Part shown: piece by piece, positions 1-10,864 of the stretch
Numbering within the stretch: position 1 is the stretch's first letter
Layout of the letters: the number at the start of each line of letters is the position of its first letter
DNA from: Terana coerulea
Lineage: Eukaryota; Basidiomycota; Agaricomycetes; Polyporales; Phanerochaetaceae
Reading direction: 5' to 3'
NCBI GenBank assembly: GCA_024811115.1
Contig: JAKOGH010000677.1
Coordinates: 88,375-152,374, forward strand
DNA length: 64,000 nucleotides
Notes under the pieces: model-generated
The model's database searches: none
Seen by the model: the letters and a program-made list of their open reading frames with translations, nothing else
What the model was told of the DNA's origin: nothing
Program-made: the position numbers and the translations under genes

Positions 1-718
1 GTGGGAACCACGTGCTGGCGCTTTCTCCTTGGGCGGGCCATGGCCACCACCTTCTACGAGCAACCTCCGAGCCCCACGTACTTCCTCAAATCTACCTCCC
101 TGTCAGCCCCTGTGCATTGGCTTTTAAAAAGATGTTACTGCTGTGCATTTGCTGGCAAAGTACCTACCTTCCGCCGCCTTTCACTCAGCGCAACCACCAT
201 AAAACAACATCCGCTGCAATGACCTCGCCACGACCGGACTTTTCGACAGTGTTCTGGCGTTGTTTTGTTCGGCTGCTCATCTCAACCGTATATCCTGGCC
301 ACCTATACCGTCTGGCTTTCTACATTTGCTGCGAATACGCAAAAGTCAAGCATACTTACACAATGACGCACGCTGCTGGACCGTCCACGCCTTGATGCGT
401 TGTCAGTTATCTTGTACGTCTTTAGTCTCGAAACTATGTTCTATTGTCAGAGCCTGATATGTGCCAAAGACAGTAGGAGCTGAAGTGAGTACAAGGCAAA
501 GAACCGACCTGCATAGACCATGGCGATCAAGACATACAAGCCAACACGCAGGAAGCGCCTCTCAGTGGCCACTCGTCGCCCTGCCTTGTTCACTGGCGGC
601 CACCTCACTCAGCACGACTACAAGAACAAGCTCTTCGCCCACATCTTCGTCTTTCTCACCTCTGGACCTGCATGCACGGCTTCCTACCAGTGCCTCTCGT
701 ACAACCCGCCACCTCAAC
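1..718. other. Upstream region, no gene seen
   Basis: No convincing coding stretch. The open frames here are short and have no recognisable motif or splice pattern. The part next to position 719 is presumably promoter and 5' UTR of the F-family gene that follows. Confidence 0.4.
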
Positions 719-1475
719 ATGACGAACGACCTGTCTCTCTCAAGCCTCGCGAAGGACATGGAGAAGCTGCGCATGCGCGAATCTGGATCTTGGACCCAGC
801 GGCGCGTGCACGGCTCGTTCCGCGAGCCTGTGCTCGGCAGCGTCGAGGGCCAGGTCGCGCTCGACGGCTTCATCGTCCCGCAGACCGTCCACGCGCCGCC
901 CTACACGGCGTCCGCGTCCTGGCAGCCCCTCCAGACCGTCTACTTCAGCGGCGCCAACAAGAAAGGGACGTGCCTCGTGGCCGGCTACCGCCTCCTCGAC
1001 GCGCTGAGCTACGGCGGCACCCTCACGGACGCGGTGAAAGAGGTCCCGCAGATCACCCAGAGTGCCACTCGCGCAAACACGAAGTATGGCCCGAGGGCAC
1101 AGACGACGGGTGTGACGTTCCACGTAATGGTGAGCTCTATGTTTCTGTTTTAAGTGGCCCAGGTGCGGCTAACAGCGTTTCATCCAGTGGCCGGGATATG
1201 GGCGGTTCAACGCCGTCTACAGAGAAGAAACGTGGACACGTGCGGTGGTCGCTTGGTGCGTCGCAGACACCGTCCGACAATGTATGATTGTGCGTATCTC
1301 ATGCCTTCCGTCACGGAGAGCTTGCTTTTCATTCGCACGACAGGAATTGGCCAAGCGGCCGTGCATGGAGCCGAATTGGGATGTATCCCAAGTACCATAC
1401 AACTCGCTCCGGTTGATTGAACTGCGTCACGTCGGAAAATCTGGATGGCAGCCTGTCCTTTCTGTGATACCATAG
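719..1475 (+). CDS. F-family uncharacterised protein (F0)
   Basis: Three exons (719-1129, 1188-1289, 1344-1475) give an intact protein of 214 residues. The introns are gtgagc..ccag and gtgcgt..acag. The function is unknown. It is a distant relative of the three genes at 25.5, 30.3 and 33.5 kb: all have a hydrophobic 'GLIVPQ' type segment (here GFIVPQ), a 'RLLDA' type segment (here YRLLDALSY, about residue 105), an exon that starts exactly at WPGY, and a C-terminus of the form IELR-V-x-x-x-WQPVLxxxP. Intron positions before WPGY and after the following segment also match. There is no signal peptide, membrane segment or known catalytic motif, so it is likely a soluble intracellular protein. Its N-terminus (about 40 residues) is longer than in the other members. 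The start at 719 is the first ATG in the conserved frame. Confidence 0.7.
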
Positions 1476-1755
1476 AAAACAATACAAATGCGACGCGACA
1501 CTCTTAAGACGTGCTTTTCATTCGCTCGCCAACCGATGTTCAACAGCTTCTAACCTCGCAATTGGAGTTGAATACGCGACGAGGTATCATCCATTATACA
1601 TCTGAACTAGATGAGAGATAAAACTAGCGGCTATGTCGTAAAACTACAAATGATATACATAGGGTACGAAAGCAAGTCCACGGCGACAATTTTGTGTGAC
1701 AGCGACGATATGGTGACGGACCCAGCGGGCTCAAACGCAGACCTCGGAAGAGCGT

Positions 1756-3675
1756 CTACAACTCGACCTTGACGTGGTCGGCGGCCTTCTGCGCATCCTC
1801 CACCTTCGAGTTCCAGTACTTCTTGCCAGCGGTGTCGTACTCGTTCGCCTTGGCCTCCGCTGCGCCCTTGGCCTCGTACCACTTGCCAGTGGCCTCGTCG
1901 TACTTCACGTTGGCGTAGCCAGCAGCTTTGGCAGCCTTCTCGCTGGCGTAGCCGGTGGCCTTGTCCTTCTTCTCGTTGGCGTAGTCGGCAGCCTCGTCGT
2001 ACTTCTCGTTGGTGCGCGCCTTTGCGTGCTCAGCGGATCCAGTCACTGCGTCAAGAATCTAAGGCAGCCAAGAGTTACGGGAGATCACTCTGAGATGTCG
2101 AGAGGTGACGTACTTGGCCAAGCTTCTCCTCGGCAGTGCCCACGCTGCTGCCGATGAGCTCCTTAATCTTTGCGTACAGGGACTCAGCACCATGTTGTAC
2201 CAAAACGTAACGGATGCGAACCTCCTCTGTATAGATGGTCAGACATTGACATGGGATATAACACGAAAAACTCACGAAGCAGAGATGGGCGAGAGGTGGG
2301 CAGAGCATCCTCGGAGATATCGTGCTCACGCAAGTAGGCACGGAGACGGGCATCAGGCCAGACAAGGTAAGGAGAGGCGCGTGCCGAGTAGTCGGTGTAC
2401 CTAATGATGCCCATTTGTCAGTTATACCAATCTGCACACAGCTAAAGTGATAACGCACTTGTTGTTAATGAGGGCGATGAGCTGATCACGGGTCTTCTGA
2501 GCGTCGGACTTGAGGTAGCCGTGTTCGACCAACCAGTCGCGGATGTCGGAATCTTTCCACGAACTCCAGATAGTGTCCTTGGAATTGGCGTAGTTGTCGG
2601 CAACCAGCTTTTGGAGCTTCTCGCGTTGCAGCTGCGCGTCAGACTTAACGATACCGCGTGCAACGAGCCAGTCCTTCAACTGAACATCGCTCCAACTTGA
2701 ATATACGGTGTCCTAAGTATACATAAGCCAAAAGAAGACGCATATAAGCAGCATGCGGACTCACCTTGGTGTCGTAGTAATACTTTTGCATGGACCCGAC
2801 AAGTTGGTCACGCGTCTTTTGCGTGTCCGACTTCAGCAAACCATGGGAAATAAGCCACTCGCGCTGAATTCAACTAGGTTGAGCCATGCGGAAATAAACT
2901 TCGCGCAAATAACATACGATGTAGGAATCAGACCAAGCGTGCCATACGGGATCGGTGGCCTTCGCGTAGGTTCCCTTCATCTGGGCGAGCAGTTCGTCGC
3001 GAGTAGCCTGCGTCTTGGTCTTGATCACGCCCTTCTCTTCGAGGTAGGAGCGCAGACGGTTGTCATCCCATCTATATGTAACGAGGTAAGAAACTGCAGT
3101 GTACGAAAACGAAATGCGTGGATTACGCACGTAGAATAGACGTAATCCTTCGAGTCGTCAATTTTCCTCGAGATATCGTTGGTGGCCTGGGCGTAGGTCG
3201 AGCTGATCGACTTAGAGGCTTGGTAAGACGAGTCGCCGTACACGGCCGTGGATGCGGACTTGCTGGCCTGGCTCGCCAAGCTCGTCGCGCTCTTGCCAGC
3301 CTTGCTCGTCAAGGAAGACGCGCTCTTACTGGCACCGCTGGCAAGGGAGGTGGCGCTCGCAGAGTACTCACTGGCTACGCTGGAGAATTGATTGTACTTC
3401 TGCTTCGCCAACAGCACAAGCTGCTCCCGAGGGCCCGATGGCTCGACCACTCCCTGCTCGATCAAGAACTCCCGCAGTCGCGACTCGCTCCATGTATCGA
3501 ACGAGTCCGCTTTTATCCCGTTGAAGACTTGCTGGGCTTTCGCGTATTGCTCTGATGACCACGCGGAAGCTTGAGCGGAGGCGGAAGACGAGGATGACGC
3601 GGCGTCGCCGCCGAACCAAGAGGCCTGGACGGTCAGGGAAAGGGTGAGGATGGCGATCAATGCTGCGGGCTTCAT
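1756..3675 (-). CDS. ISH1: Ish1/Msc1-type stress protein with LEA-like tail
   Basis: Seven exons (3675-3131, 3071-2918, 2863-2765, 2712-2459, 2400-2276, 2226-2114, 2058-1756) join without a break to about 530 residues. A signal peptide (about residues 1-18, ending near QASW) is followed by a Ser/Ala-rich linker and six Ish1 repeats. Their hallmark W-x-(D/E)-x-x-(L/I)-(R/K)-x-(W/Y/F)-L is seen as WSESRLREFL, WDDNRLRSYL, WSDSYIREWL, WSDVQLKDWL, WKDSDIRDWL and WPDARLRAYL. The last 90 residues are a helical, Lys/Ala/Glu-rich LEA-like repeat (GYANVKYDEATG, GYASEKAAKAA). Ish1 of fission yeast is a nuclear-envelope stress protein and Msc1 is its budding-yeast relative; these families have the same secretory start and repeats. 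Repeat 6 has lost the usual C-terminal part of the unit. A role in stress tolerance at the ER or nuclear envelope is inferred from the family. Confidence 0.88.
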
Positions 3676-4368
3676 GTTGTCGTGAGTATCGTAAGTGTCG
3701 ACGTGAAGGTTGTGCGGAATGTCAAGGTCGTGTGAGGTGGTGGGAGAATGGAGGAGAAAAATGTGGGGGACGTCAAGGACGGCGAGTACGTATTTATGTG
3801 GCTCCTGCCGTCATGACGCAGGCTACGCAGCCCTGTGACGTCGTGCTCCCGTAACGCTTGTCTGAAAGGGGCCATCACCAAATCGCGTTGTTCGAGGTGG
3901 TGCGCGCTGGTGCGCCCGACAGCCAACCAATGACGCAAGAAGCAAGCTTATAGGCGCCCATTCTGTGTTCAGATCCCGACCTCGATCAACACCATCATTC
4001 GAGGCTCGAGCCCAGGCCCTCGCAGTTATATCAATATTGAATCAAGGCACATAACAAGTCGGCTTTACATGAATACAGAGACAACTAGAGTAGGTGGCAA
4101 ATATGACTGCCCCACTGCAAGCGATTTCTAGCGAATTTCCGGCAGTGGCAATGCTTCGTGGAAAGTATGGGACGAATTGACAGCTCCGTGGTCTTCTTCA
4201 GCCTTAGCCGGCACGATGAGACGACTTGATATGAGCCATCATGCTGGTGGTAGTATCGAACACCTGCGAGCATTCTGAAGCTTTGCATGGGTGGCCTACT
4301 CAACGATACAACTTCAGTATCGGGCGGAAGCATTGGAGATAGGCATAGCCACTGACCATTTGGATGTT
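3676..4368. other. Intergenic, no gene seen
   Basis: The first 150 bases should be the promoter and leader of the Ish1 gene. A short open stretch on the minus strand (4085-4390) lies in a different frame from the hypothetical frame above it and may be its continuation, but I could not find a splice solution that joins them. I see nothing else. Confidence 0.3.
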
Positions 4369-4803
4369 TCATATGTAGGGCGGCATGCATGTCGAAAATT
4401 CCAAGCCTGGAAGAGTGTTGAGTGCGTGCGCAGGGTGTCCAACAGAGCTAAGCTCGAAGGCCACGTACAGCGCAAAGTCTGCGTTGCACAAGAGACATCT
4501 GTAGCTTCTTCCACCATTTTGATCGAGCATGACCATGCCTCTTGCTGCATCTAACTCTACAATAAGCTTTCTCCATCCAAGGTAGTTGACGCTGGTTTTA
4601 CCTAAGGGCAGCAGCTCATAAATAGGAGGAAATTTGAAGCGAGCGTCTGGCATTTTGAGTTGGCCTTGATTTATAGAAAAAGCTTGGTTGACCGATGCTC
4701 TTGGGTGAAGCAGTTCTTCGAGTGCTCTCAGGGGAGGATGAGGTTGGAGGAAAAGCTGTTTGAGACGACGTTCACGGTCGACGGCGGGTGAGTGGCTCAG
4801 CAA
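4369..4803 (-). CDS. Hypothetical 144-residue frame
   Basis: An open frame of 144 residues from ATG to TGA. It is rich in hydrophobic and aromatic residues and contains a Cys pair (CLLCNADF). Composition looks coding rather than random, and the adjacent frame (down to 4085) also has protein-like composition (for instance FRMLAGVRYYH), which suggests a larger broken gene. I do not recognise the family. There is no signal peptide or membrane helix. It may be a remnant of a gene or of a retroelement. Low confidence. Confidence 0.25.
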   Translation of the reverse strand: MLSHSPAVDRERRLKQLFLQPHPPLRALEELLHPRASVNQAFSINQGQLKMPDARFKFPPIYELLPLGKTSVNYLGWRKLIVELDAARGMVMLDQNGGRSYRCLLCNADFALYVAFELSSVGHPAHALNTLPGLEFSTCMPPYI

Positions 4804-5384
4804 AGGACCTCATCACGCCACTCAAGAGAGCCACTACTCAAAATTATGCCCCTTGTCAGTATGTATACGCTTCCGGACGATAGTTTCAGGTATTTGAGCT
4901 CCCAGTATGCGCTCTCCACCTCTCCGCAGGTAATCAATGAAATGAAGCACTGGCAGTTTGAGTCGGCCGTTCACCGAGTCTGACTCTACCCACACAATGT
5001 GGACGCGGCGTATCTTGCAGTGTCAAATCCATGTATTTGTGCTGTCCTAGCAAACGAGAGAAACGAAGGAGAGCGGAAGAGTGCAGAGGCGTCGTTGCGA
5101 TGGTGATGGTTCCAAGTCTAAACACGAACCCAGCGCTCCCTGGCGCTCCCCACAACAATTTCGCCTTGGCGCCTATTGGGGGCTTTGTGGCGTTTGATGG
5201 CAACACGAAGTCCTTAGACTGTGCGGATCCGCAGACCGACAGGCCTCACACTTGTCTCAAGAACATGTATGACCTTCATACCTTCGTAAATCATCAAACA
5301 AATCCAAGTCACTAATTCCCACATTGAATATAGGCACACAGGCATGATCAGACCTGCAAACAATGCTACAAGTGACGGTGACAG
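4804..5384. other. Intergenic, no gene seen
   Basis: Open frames on both strands are short and have no recognisable motif. Nothing is supported here. Confidence 0.3.
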
Positions 5385-5613
5385 CTAAGAAACAACTACG
5401 GTACTTAGTAAGTCGTCGACTTCCGCACGCTTCTGGCTTTGTGAACACGGCGTCACATTAAAGCAGAGACTACTCCTAGCAATTATGGGATATCTGGGCC
5501 GGACCGGAGCACCGGCGGACTTATAAGCGATGCAGCCTTTCTCCTGTGCAGAGGTAAGCAATGGAGCCAGCGAAACGTTGGTGGGGGCACGCACATTTTG
5601 ACCATCGTATTAC

Positions 5614-5824
5614 TTAAAAGCTGCAAGGGTTTACGTTCGTCGGAATGCACCTAGGTTCCCTCTTGTGAAAGCGGTGATCAGACCAGAACATTGAAACCCA
5701 GACAATGAGTAAGAATACGTACCGCGGCAAGCTCAGGCTCCCTCTTCAAGTCAGCCGGAGCCCCAGCGACGAGGCCAGCGACGGCGAGAAGGACGAGTTG
5801 AGCAGCGGTGACTGCGAAGCGCAT
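5614..5824 (-). CDS. Small secreted peptide precursor (locus A)
   Basis: Exon 1 (5824-5723) encodes a clear signal peptide of about 21 residues ending in VAGAPA, then a dibasic site in the context LKREPE. A gtacgt..acaag intron is followed by an exon (5661-5614) encoding REPRCIPTNVNPCSF and a stop, giving 49 residues. Further 3' on the same strand (about 5545-5387) lies sequence that reads GCIAYKSAGAPV, followed by LCFNVTPCSQSQKR. Both resemble parts of locus B (CITNECSGAPGW) and of this gene (NVNPCS), so the real gene may have another exon; a homopolymer error at the TTTT before the stop would allow it. The arrangement (signal peptide, KREPE, Cys pair) matches locus B at 7.5-7.9 kb. A TATA-like element lies about 100 bases upstream. 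Secretion is well supported; peptide processing is inferred. Confidence 0.55.
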
Positions 5825-5918
5825 GATGGCTGGAAGCAAGAGGGTGCAGGAAAGGCGGAGGAGTGGTTGTGGGTGGGCAAAGTCGGTGGTCCTGGCTACT
5901 TCATCCATTCTGCAGGGC

Positions 5919-5928
5919 CTTAAATAGC
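5919..5928 (-). promoter_or_regulatory. TATA-like element of locus A
   Basis: The minus-strand sequence GCTATTTAAG lies about 95-105 bases upstream of the ATG at 5824, similar to the spacing at locus B. Confidence 0.45.
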
Positions 5929-5930
5929 GG

Positions 5931-7497
5931 TCTGGTACATGATCACGTTTCAGTATTCTTGGTTCATCACGGGAGGATAGTGCCATGCGCCGTTCCTTGC
6001 TTACTGTGGTTATCACCCTCCCTGTTTTATCAATAGCGCCTTCCGACATGTGCACGAGGAGTACAACCGCGATTGCCGTTCTAATCCTGGAATTTACGTC
6101 AATTCACAAAAACACCTAGTGTCGGTGAGCGCGATGGTTCTATACAATTTACCTGCTGTTAGTGAACATTTGGATATACTCTATGTATAGGGAGCGCACA
6201 TTCCCAAGAAGCCGTGGGCTTCTTCTGGTTGCTGGAGCTTTGTGGACACAGAACTCGGCAATGAGAAAATCAGCGGTGGTATCTGACCATTAGTAGTGAC
6301 ATGCCAACTCGGGCTTCATGTTTTCCAGCCATCAGACCGATCCCTCCCAAGCCGAGCATTATTAAGCCGGGCCGAGCCACAGGAGGCCGGACTAATGAAG
6401 GCCGACTCAAGTCGCCGAGCTGTGGCTTGGGTGTATACCTCAGTGTGTGCGCCCTGAGCACATGTCATGTCTATGAAGTGGCTATTGCTCAGTGCATGCA
6501 CACGTTGAGAATGCGGGAAACACACGCGGTACCTCTCAAAACGCCGCAGGTACGCGATAAGAGTCCACTAATGGCGGGCAACATGAGCGCCGATACATGC
6601 GCAAAATCGACATGTCACAACGACGTTGAATCCACGCGTGTCTGCTTCGGACGATTCTGGAAAACAGATAACTTCGAAGGATGCTGTTAGTGTTTCCAGG
6701 GACCACATGGACCGATATCCGAACATACCTAGAATTAGACGCGGTGCACTGCGAGCCGAGCTCGGCTTACGCATCTGCAAGGGCTATGAGTATATCGCTA
6801 CTTATAGTCCACAAGAGAGGGCTCTCACGAGGCCTCCGACGGGGAGCCTACGAGCACGTCGAGACCCGGTTTAACTGTTGTTTAGAGGCAGGTTGATACA
6901 AAGTCGTTCGTGTTTGACGTTGTAATAGCGGAGATAAATTGACCGACGATATTGTCACAAGGCATGACGCATTCAAGTTAGGATTGACTTCTGGACTGTT
7001 AAGCTCTGCAGGTCCTGAGTTGAACGTACATCAGGGTTGTGATTCATAATCAGTCAAGAGAAAAAATCATAAATAATACTCACTGTCCGTTACACAACAT
7101 ATGATCCATCATACATCTGGATACGTGGTCCTGGAGCACTTCGCGATACCCACCCAAAGCGGAGACTGAGTAGACGCATTAAATTGATGTTTAATCGATA
7201 CTGGGAGGGCTGTGGAATCTAGGTTGAGGACTCGTCGGTGAAGCACGGACGGCCTTTCGAATTCAGACCTGAAAAGGGCCAGGCGCGAACAGCTCCGGCT
7301 CGCAAACATTCAAACTCTGCGTTCACATTACTGCTTTCCAAAAATGAAGGCGCATGATCTCATATGTACGGCGTACAGTACAGTCGACCTACGCAAGCAT
7401 ACTTGAACCAGACCTGCGAAATGATGTCTGAGCAAACAATGATCGCAGCAGCCCACTATACACCCACACTGCTGTCTAACCTAGCGAGTCAAACCGT
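5931..7497. other. Intergenic, no gene seen
   Basis: I found no frame with coding character or splice-consistent exons. The two peptide-precursor genes flank this stretch. Confidence 0.35.
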
Positions 7498-7936
7498 TCA
7501 CCATCCGGGAGCACCCGTGCACGCGCTTGTGAGACAGGGCTCGGGCTGCGGTTCAGGCTCCCTCTACCAGCCATTATTCTCACACGCACCAGCACACTCG
7601 AGTGCACGCTGCGCGAGCCATCAGCGCGAATGGCAGAAGGAAGTCAGAAGAGCTACTTACAATAAGGATGACAGGTTCGTGTTCAGGTTCACGCTTCCAT
7701 CCCGGCGCGCCGGAGCACTCATTGGTGATGCAGTCTTCGTCCTTCTACAGGGCTGTTAGCAGGTTTACTGGGAGAGAAGGTATCGCCATGAGACGCACGG
7801 CAATCAACTCTGGATCGCGCCTCCAGCCGGGAGCGCCAGTGCACTCGTTGGTGAGGCAGGGAGCCGGGGCCGCCGCAATGGTTGCGACGAGGCTGGCGGC
7901 GAAGAGGAGAGCAAGGCGAATGGAAGTCAAGAGCAT
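7498..7936 (-). CDS. Kex2-type repeat peptide precursor (locus B)
   Basis: Three exons (7936-7799, 7744-7661, 7563-7498), all phase 0, give an intact secreted protein of 95 residues. A signal peptide (about residues 1-23) is followed by three copies of a dodecapeptide: CLTNECTGAPGW (27-38), CITNECSGAPGW (51-62) and CLTSACTGAPGW (84-95, ending at the stop codon). Copies 1 and 2 are followed directly by dibasic RR-DPE and KR-EPE. Copy 3 is preceded by EPEPQPEP and copy 1 by APAP, that is, runs of X-Pro dipeptides. This is the logic of yeast alpha-factor precursors: Kex2 cuts after KR/RR, then a Ste13-like dipeptidyl peptidase trims. Each exon holds one copy, which suggests exon duplication. The two Cys in each copy could form a small disulphide loop. 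There is no CaaX box, so it is not a classical basidiomycete lipopeptide pheromone. The function (signal peptide, RiPP precursor or other) is not known. Confidence 0.72.
7501..7858 (-). repeat. Three dodecapeptide-coding repeats, one per exon
   Basis: The copies of C-(L/I)-T-(N/S)-(E/A)-C-(T/S)-GAPGW lie at 7858-7823, 7732-7697 and 7536-7501. The DNA differs at many third positions while the peptide is nearly unchanged, which fits selection on the peptide. Confidence 0.75.
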
Positions 7937-8019
7937 CGCAAAAGTAAGTCGAGTAGACGTGAAGCAGAGGAAGACAGATAAGCAGCTGTTCTGACTATCT
8001 TCCGTCGCTCCTCAACCCA

Positions 8020-8029
8020 TTTTATACGG
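8020..8029 (-). promoter_or_regulatory. TATA box of locus B
   Basis: The minus-strand sequence CCGTATAAAA lies 84-93 bases upstream of the ATG at 7936. It is followed by a pyrimidine-rich leader. Confidence 0.55.
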
Positions 8030-8473
8030 TAGCGGAAACTAAAAAGTTATCCGGATGTATTAGAGCGTCAAATTGGGAGCGGTGCTCAATCACTCACGGA
8101 TGCACTAGCCATTCGCGCCCTGCGTAACAGCGATCGGCACTCACGCCACCGAACGAGGGCGCAGGCGATTATTTCTTTCGTATGCCACATATCCCGAGCA
8201 GTACACGGCCTCCCCTAGTACCTGAAGCAGTAATTCGAGGTTGTCGTGAATTCTGGAGGGGCCCAGGTCCCAGCGACTCAAAGCGTCGTAGCCTAGAAGA
8301 CATATCAGGTCAGATGAAAGAGGCGTAGATGATAAATATCTAATAAATACCTGGCGCCTGCAAAGGCCTGTCGGGGTAGACGTTGCCCCGTCGGTGCTTT
8401 CCTCGACATTATCGGTAAAATGCGATGACACAGTGCACGCGCCGCTGGCACAAGACCCGACCTGGAAGACAAA
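8030..8473. other. Possible exon remnants, no model
   Basis: A minus-strand stretch around 8430-8340 ends at a good gtattt donor, with a tcttctag acceptor near 8290. I could not tie these to a protein family or to the frame at 8.5 kb. Confidence 0.2.
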
Positions 8474-8691
8474 TCAGCGACTCATCGAAGCAGCAGCAAT
8501 GATTGGCTCAGGGGATGACTGCCGAATGATGAGGATGTAATGGTCGCCCACGATATTGCATGCGCCGGCCATCCACGGCACCGTCTGCGACAAGATCTCG
8601 AGGTGTCGGCATTGTGGAACCGCAGAAGTGGTGAGGGCAATTTGTAGTCCGTGAGAGTCGGAGTGTAGACGTTATGGCGTCCCCTCTTCAT
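8474..8691 (-). pseudogene. Hypothetical frameshifted remnant
   Basis: Two minus-strand frames look coding and abut: one begins at 8691 (contains DYKLPSPLLRFHN), the other contains SQTVPWMAGACNIVGDHYI and ends at 8474. A single-base indel near 8600 is needed to join them. The family is not recognised. It may be an error-broken small gene or a gene fragment. Confidence 0.25.
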
Positions 8692-9286
8692 GGCTGCAAC
8701 AGAACTCCGAGAGGCGGAACTCACCATGACTACACGAACCACAAGTTGTCATCCGAACACTGCTTCCATGGCTCGTCGATGTTCAACACTGCCTCGCTGC
8801 AACAGCTAACAGCTCTGTAAATTGTTCCATAATGCCCAAAGATAAATTTACACCCATTGACCGCCCAATAAATTTTTGAATACGACCGCAACGTCATGTC
8901 GTGCAGCTTATCCTCTATCCCGTCGCACCGCTCTATTCTCAAAATCTGATAACGCCCCAGGAGACTGCAACTTCGCGCAGACGGGAGAGGTACATGTAGG
9001 TCCTACGAAGGATGCCGATCAGCCGATTGCAGACAAACGGGCCACTATAAGCGTTTCGCACCTACGGAGACGAGGCGTCGGGCGTTGGCGTTCAATCTGG
9101 TTAACCTATCCGTGCCACGATGTCAACGCGCGGCTAGTGAAGCCTTGCAGACGAACTCACCAGTCAAAGCACTCTTGACATACTACGCATTTCACCCCCT
9201 CAGTGCCAGGTTCATGCGGGCTTGATGCATCAAATTGTACACGTGTACCGCCAGGCGAGACCTGAAGAGTGTACGGCGGACATCAG
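8692..9286. other. Intergenic, no gene seen
   Basis: Nothing is supported here. The open frames are short and lack motifs. Confidence 0.3.
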
Positions 9287-9595
9287 TCAAGCTTGGGTAG
9301 CTTCGCAGAAGACTTGAACACCGACATTGTGACTTTGCGACGGAAGCCAGCGACGCAAAATATCTGTGAATCTTGGGCCGAAATTGAACTGGGAAGCTTC
9401 TGCTCCGGCAAGTGAGACAGTGTCGGTAGCCAAAGCAGTACACAGATACATACCTGATTCTGGAGAGTTCAATACATGTCTGATCGAGGGACTGGGGAAG
9501 GGAGACAGCGGGGATCCACCTCTGAATCCACTAGGGAAGCCCTTGTCGAGAGCACCGAGTGAGAGCGCGGGCTTGGATCTTTTAGCGTTGGGCAT
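9287..9595 (-). CDS. Small hypothetical protein
   Basis: Two exons (9595-9454 and 9399-9287), joined by a clean gtatgt..gcag intron of 54 nt, give 84 residues. The N-terminal half is Ser/Pro/Gly-rich (contains SPLSPFPSPS) and the C-terminal half looks folded (contains FTDILRRWLP). There is no signal peptide. The family is unknown. Confidence rests only on the good intron and continuous frame. Confidence 0.35.
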   Translation of the reverse strand: MPNAKRSKPALSLGALDKGFPSGFRGGSPLSPFPSPSIRHVLNSPESGMYLCTALATDTVSLAGAEASQFNFGPRFTDILRRWLPSQSHNVGVQVFCEATQA

Positions 9596-10864
9596 GGTTG
9601 CGGGAGTGAATCGTAGTGTAGTCTTGCAAGAGCGGCTTCGTCTCTTTATATCTTGAGCCCTTGGGCTACCGCTGTGCAGCCAGTACCAGGTGAAGTCGTG
9701 TCCAGGGCCACTGAGCTTGTTTGCCACCCGTGCCAGCACTATCAACGCAGATCAAGCTCTACAGGCATGCGGCGAGTTCTAGAGCGGCAGAAGGTTACGA
9801 GTTTACCAGCACAAAAGCCGCTTGAACGGACCTAAAGCCTAAAGGACAATGCGCTCATCACCAGGAATGAACATCCCTGAGGAAGCAATCTCACGACCCT
9901 AGACCCCAGAAGCTAGACGGGAAGACAGAGACAGAGATTGAATATATAGCTTTGGCGTTATAATAGACGGTTGGAGACGAGTCATTTTGAGGATGCGCCG
10001 CGTTTGCTGTTCGACGTTCAGACGTTGCCAAAAGAGTGGGGGTTGTGAGAAAGAGCCCGCCACTCACCAAACCTGGCGACCGTCGGGCCGTCGGCGCGCA
10101 TCAAATGATCTGCCGCCGGCCTTCTCCGGCGCCCGGACTCCGAGGCGGAGCTGAAAGCGCTGGGCCCTGCACTTACGACCCGGGTTGCTTTGTGGCGATA
10201 ATTCTGGCTCGCCAGAGCCCTCTCCCTGCTTCTCGCTACTATTTAGCAGAATTTGTGCAGCTAGCAGTATCCAACAAATGACTGAAGCGTCAAGCAACAC
10301 TGTCGGTATCATAGTGAACAGGTTCACTGGACCATCACGAGATATTACCCACCACGCGGACAAGTGTTTATGCAGTCCACCCGAACATATGAACCTCCAC
10401 TCGGAAGAATTCACGTGGAAACACGCTATGACGCCTCTGGATGAAGGGAAACCGTATATTGAGGCCCCCTCGACATTCACGAGCGTTTGCGATCTTTGCG
10501 ACAGTTGCTTCCGTTCATCGTCCAAGCCTTCGACCCAGTTGCCACTTCTTGCGATAAGGAGTTGTACAAACGGAGCCTGGAAGCGAGCGCAGTCTCAGCG
10601 AAAGGTAACGTGAGCTCCAGTATCGCAAACGACGCTGATGATAATCACAGAAGAAGCCACTGTTGAAAGCGCTTTCTACTCACGGGTGTCGGCCAGTCGG
10701 AGAAGGCCACCCACTCATTGCTTCCTCCGACAGGTAACCGTGAGTGTACGTTTGGAGAAGACAGCGCTTACACGATAGTGTATATAGCACGAAGGCGCCT
10801 CGGGTGGTACCAGTTGCTTTCCTCATCGCCAGGCCCTCTTGCCGCTTCATAGGACCTACGAACC
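9596..10864. other. Intergenic, no gene model
   Basis: A plus-strand open frame at 10185-10613 contains a small Cys cluster (CDLCDSC) but has no splice or homology support. The last 200 bases should be the promoter of permease P1. Confidence 0.25.

Noticed and set aside
7498..7936. Locus B as a classical basidiomycete mating pheromone
   Set aside because: No C-terminal CaaX prenylation motif, and a clear signal peptide is present; classical pheromone precursors have the former and lack the latter.
7364..7994. Plus-strand open frames over the peptide locus
   Set aside because: They are antisense to the three dodecapeptide exons, which have a signal peptide, matched introns and a TATA box on the minus strand.
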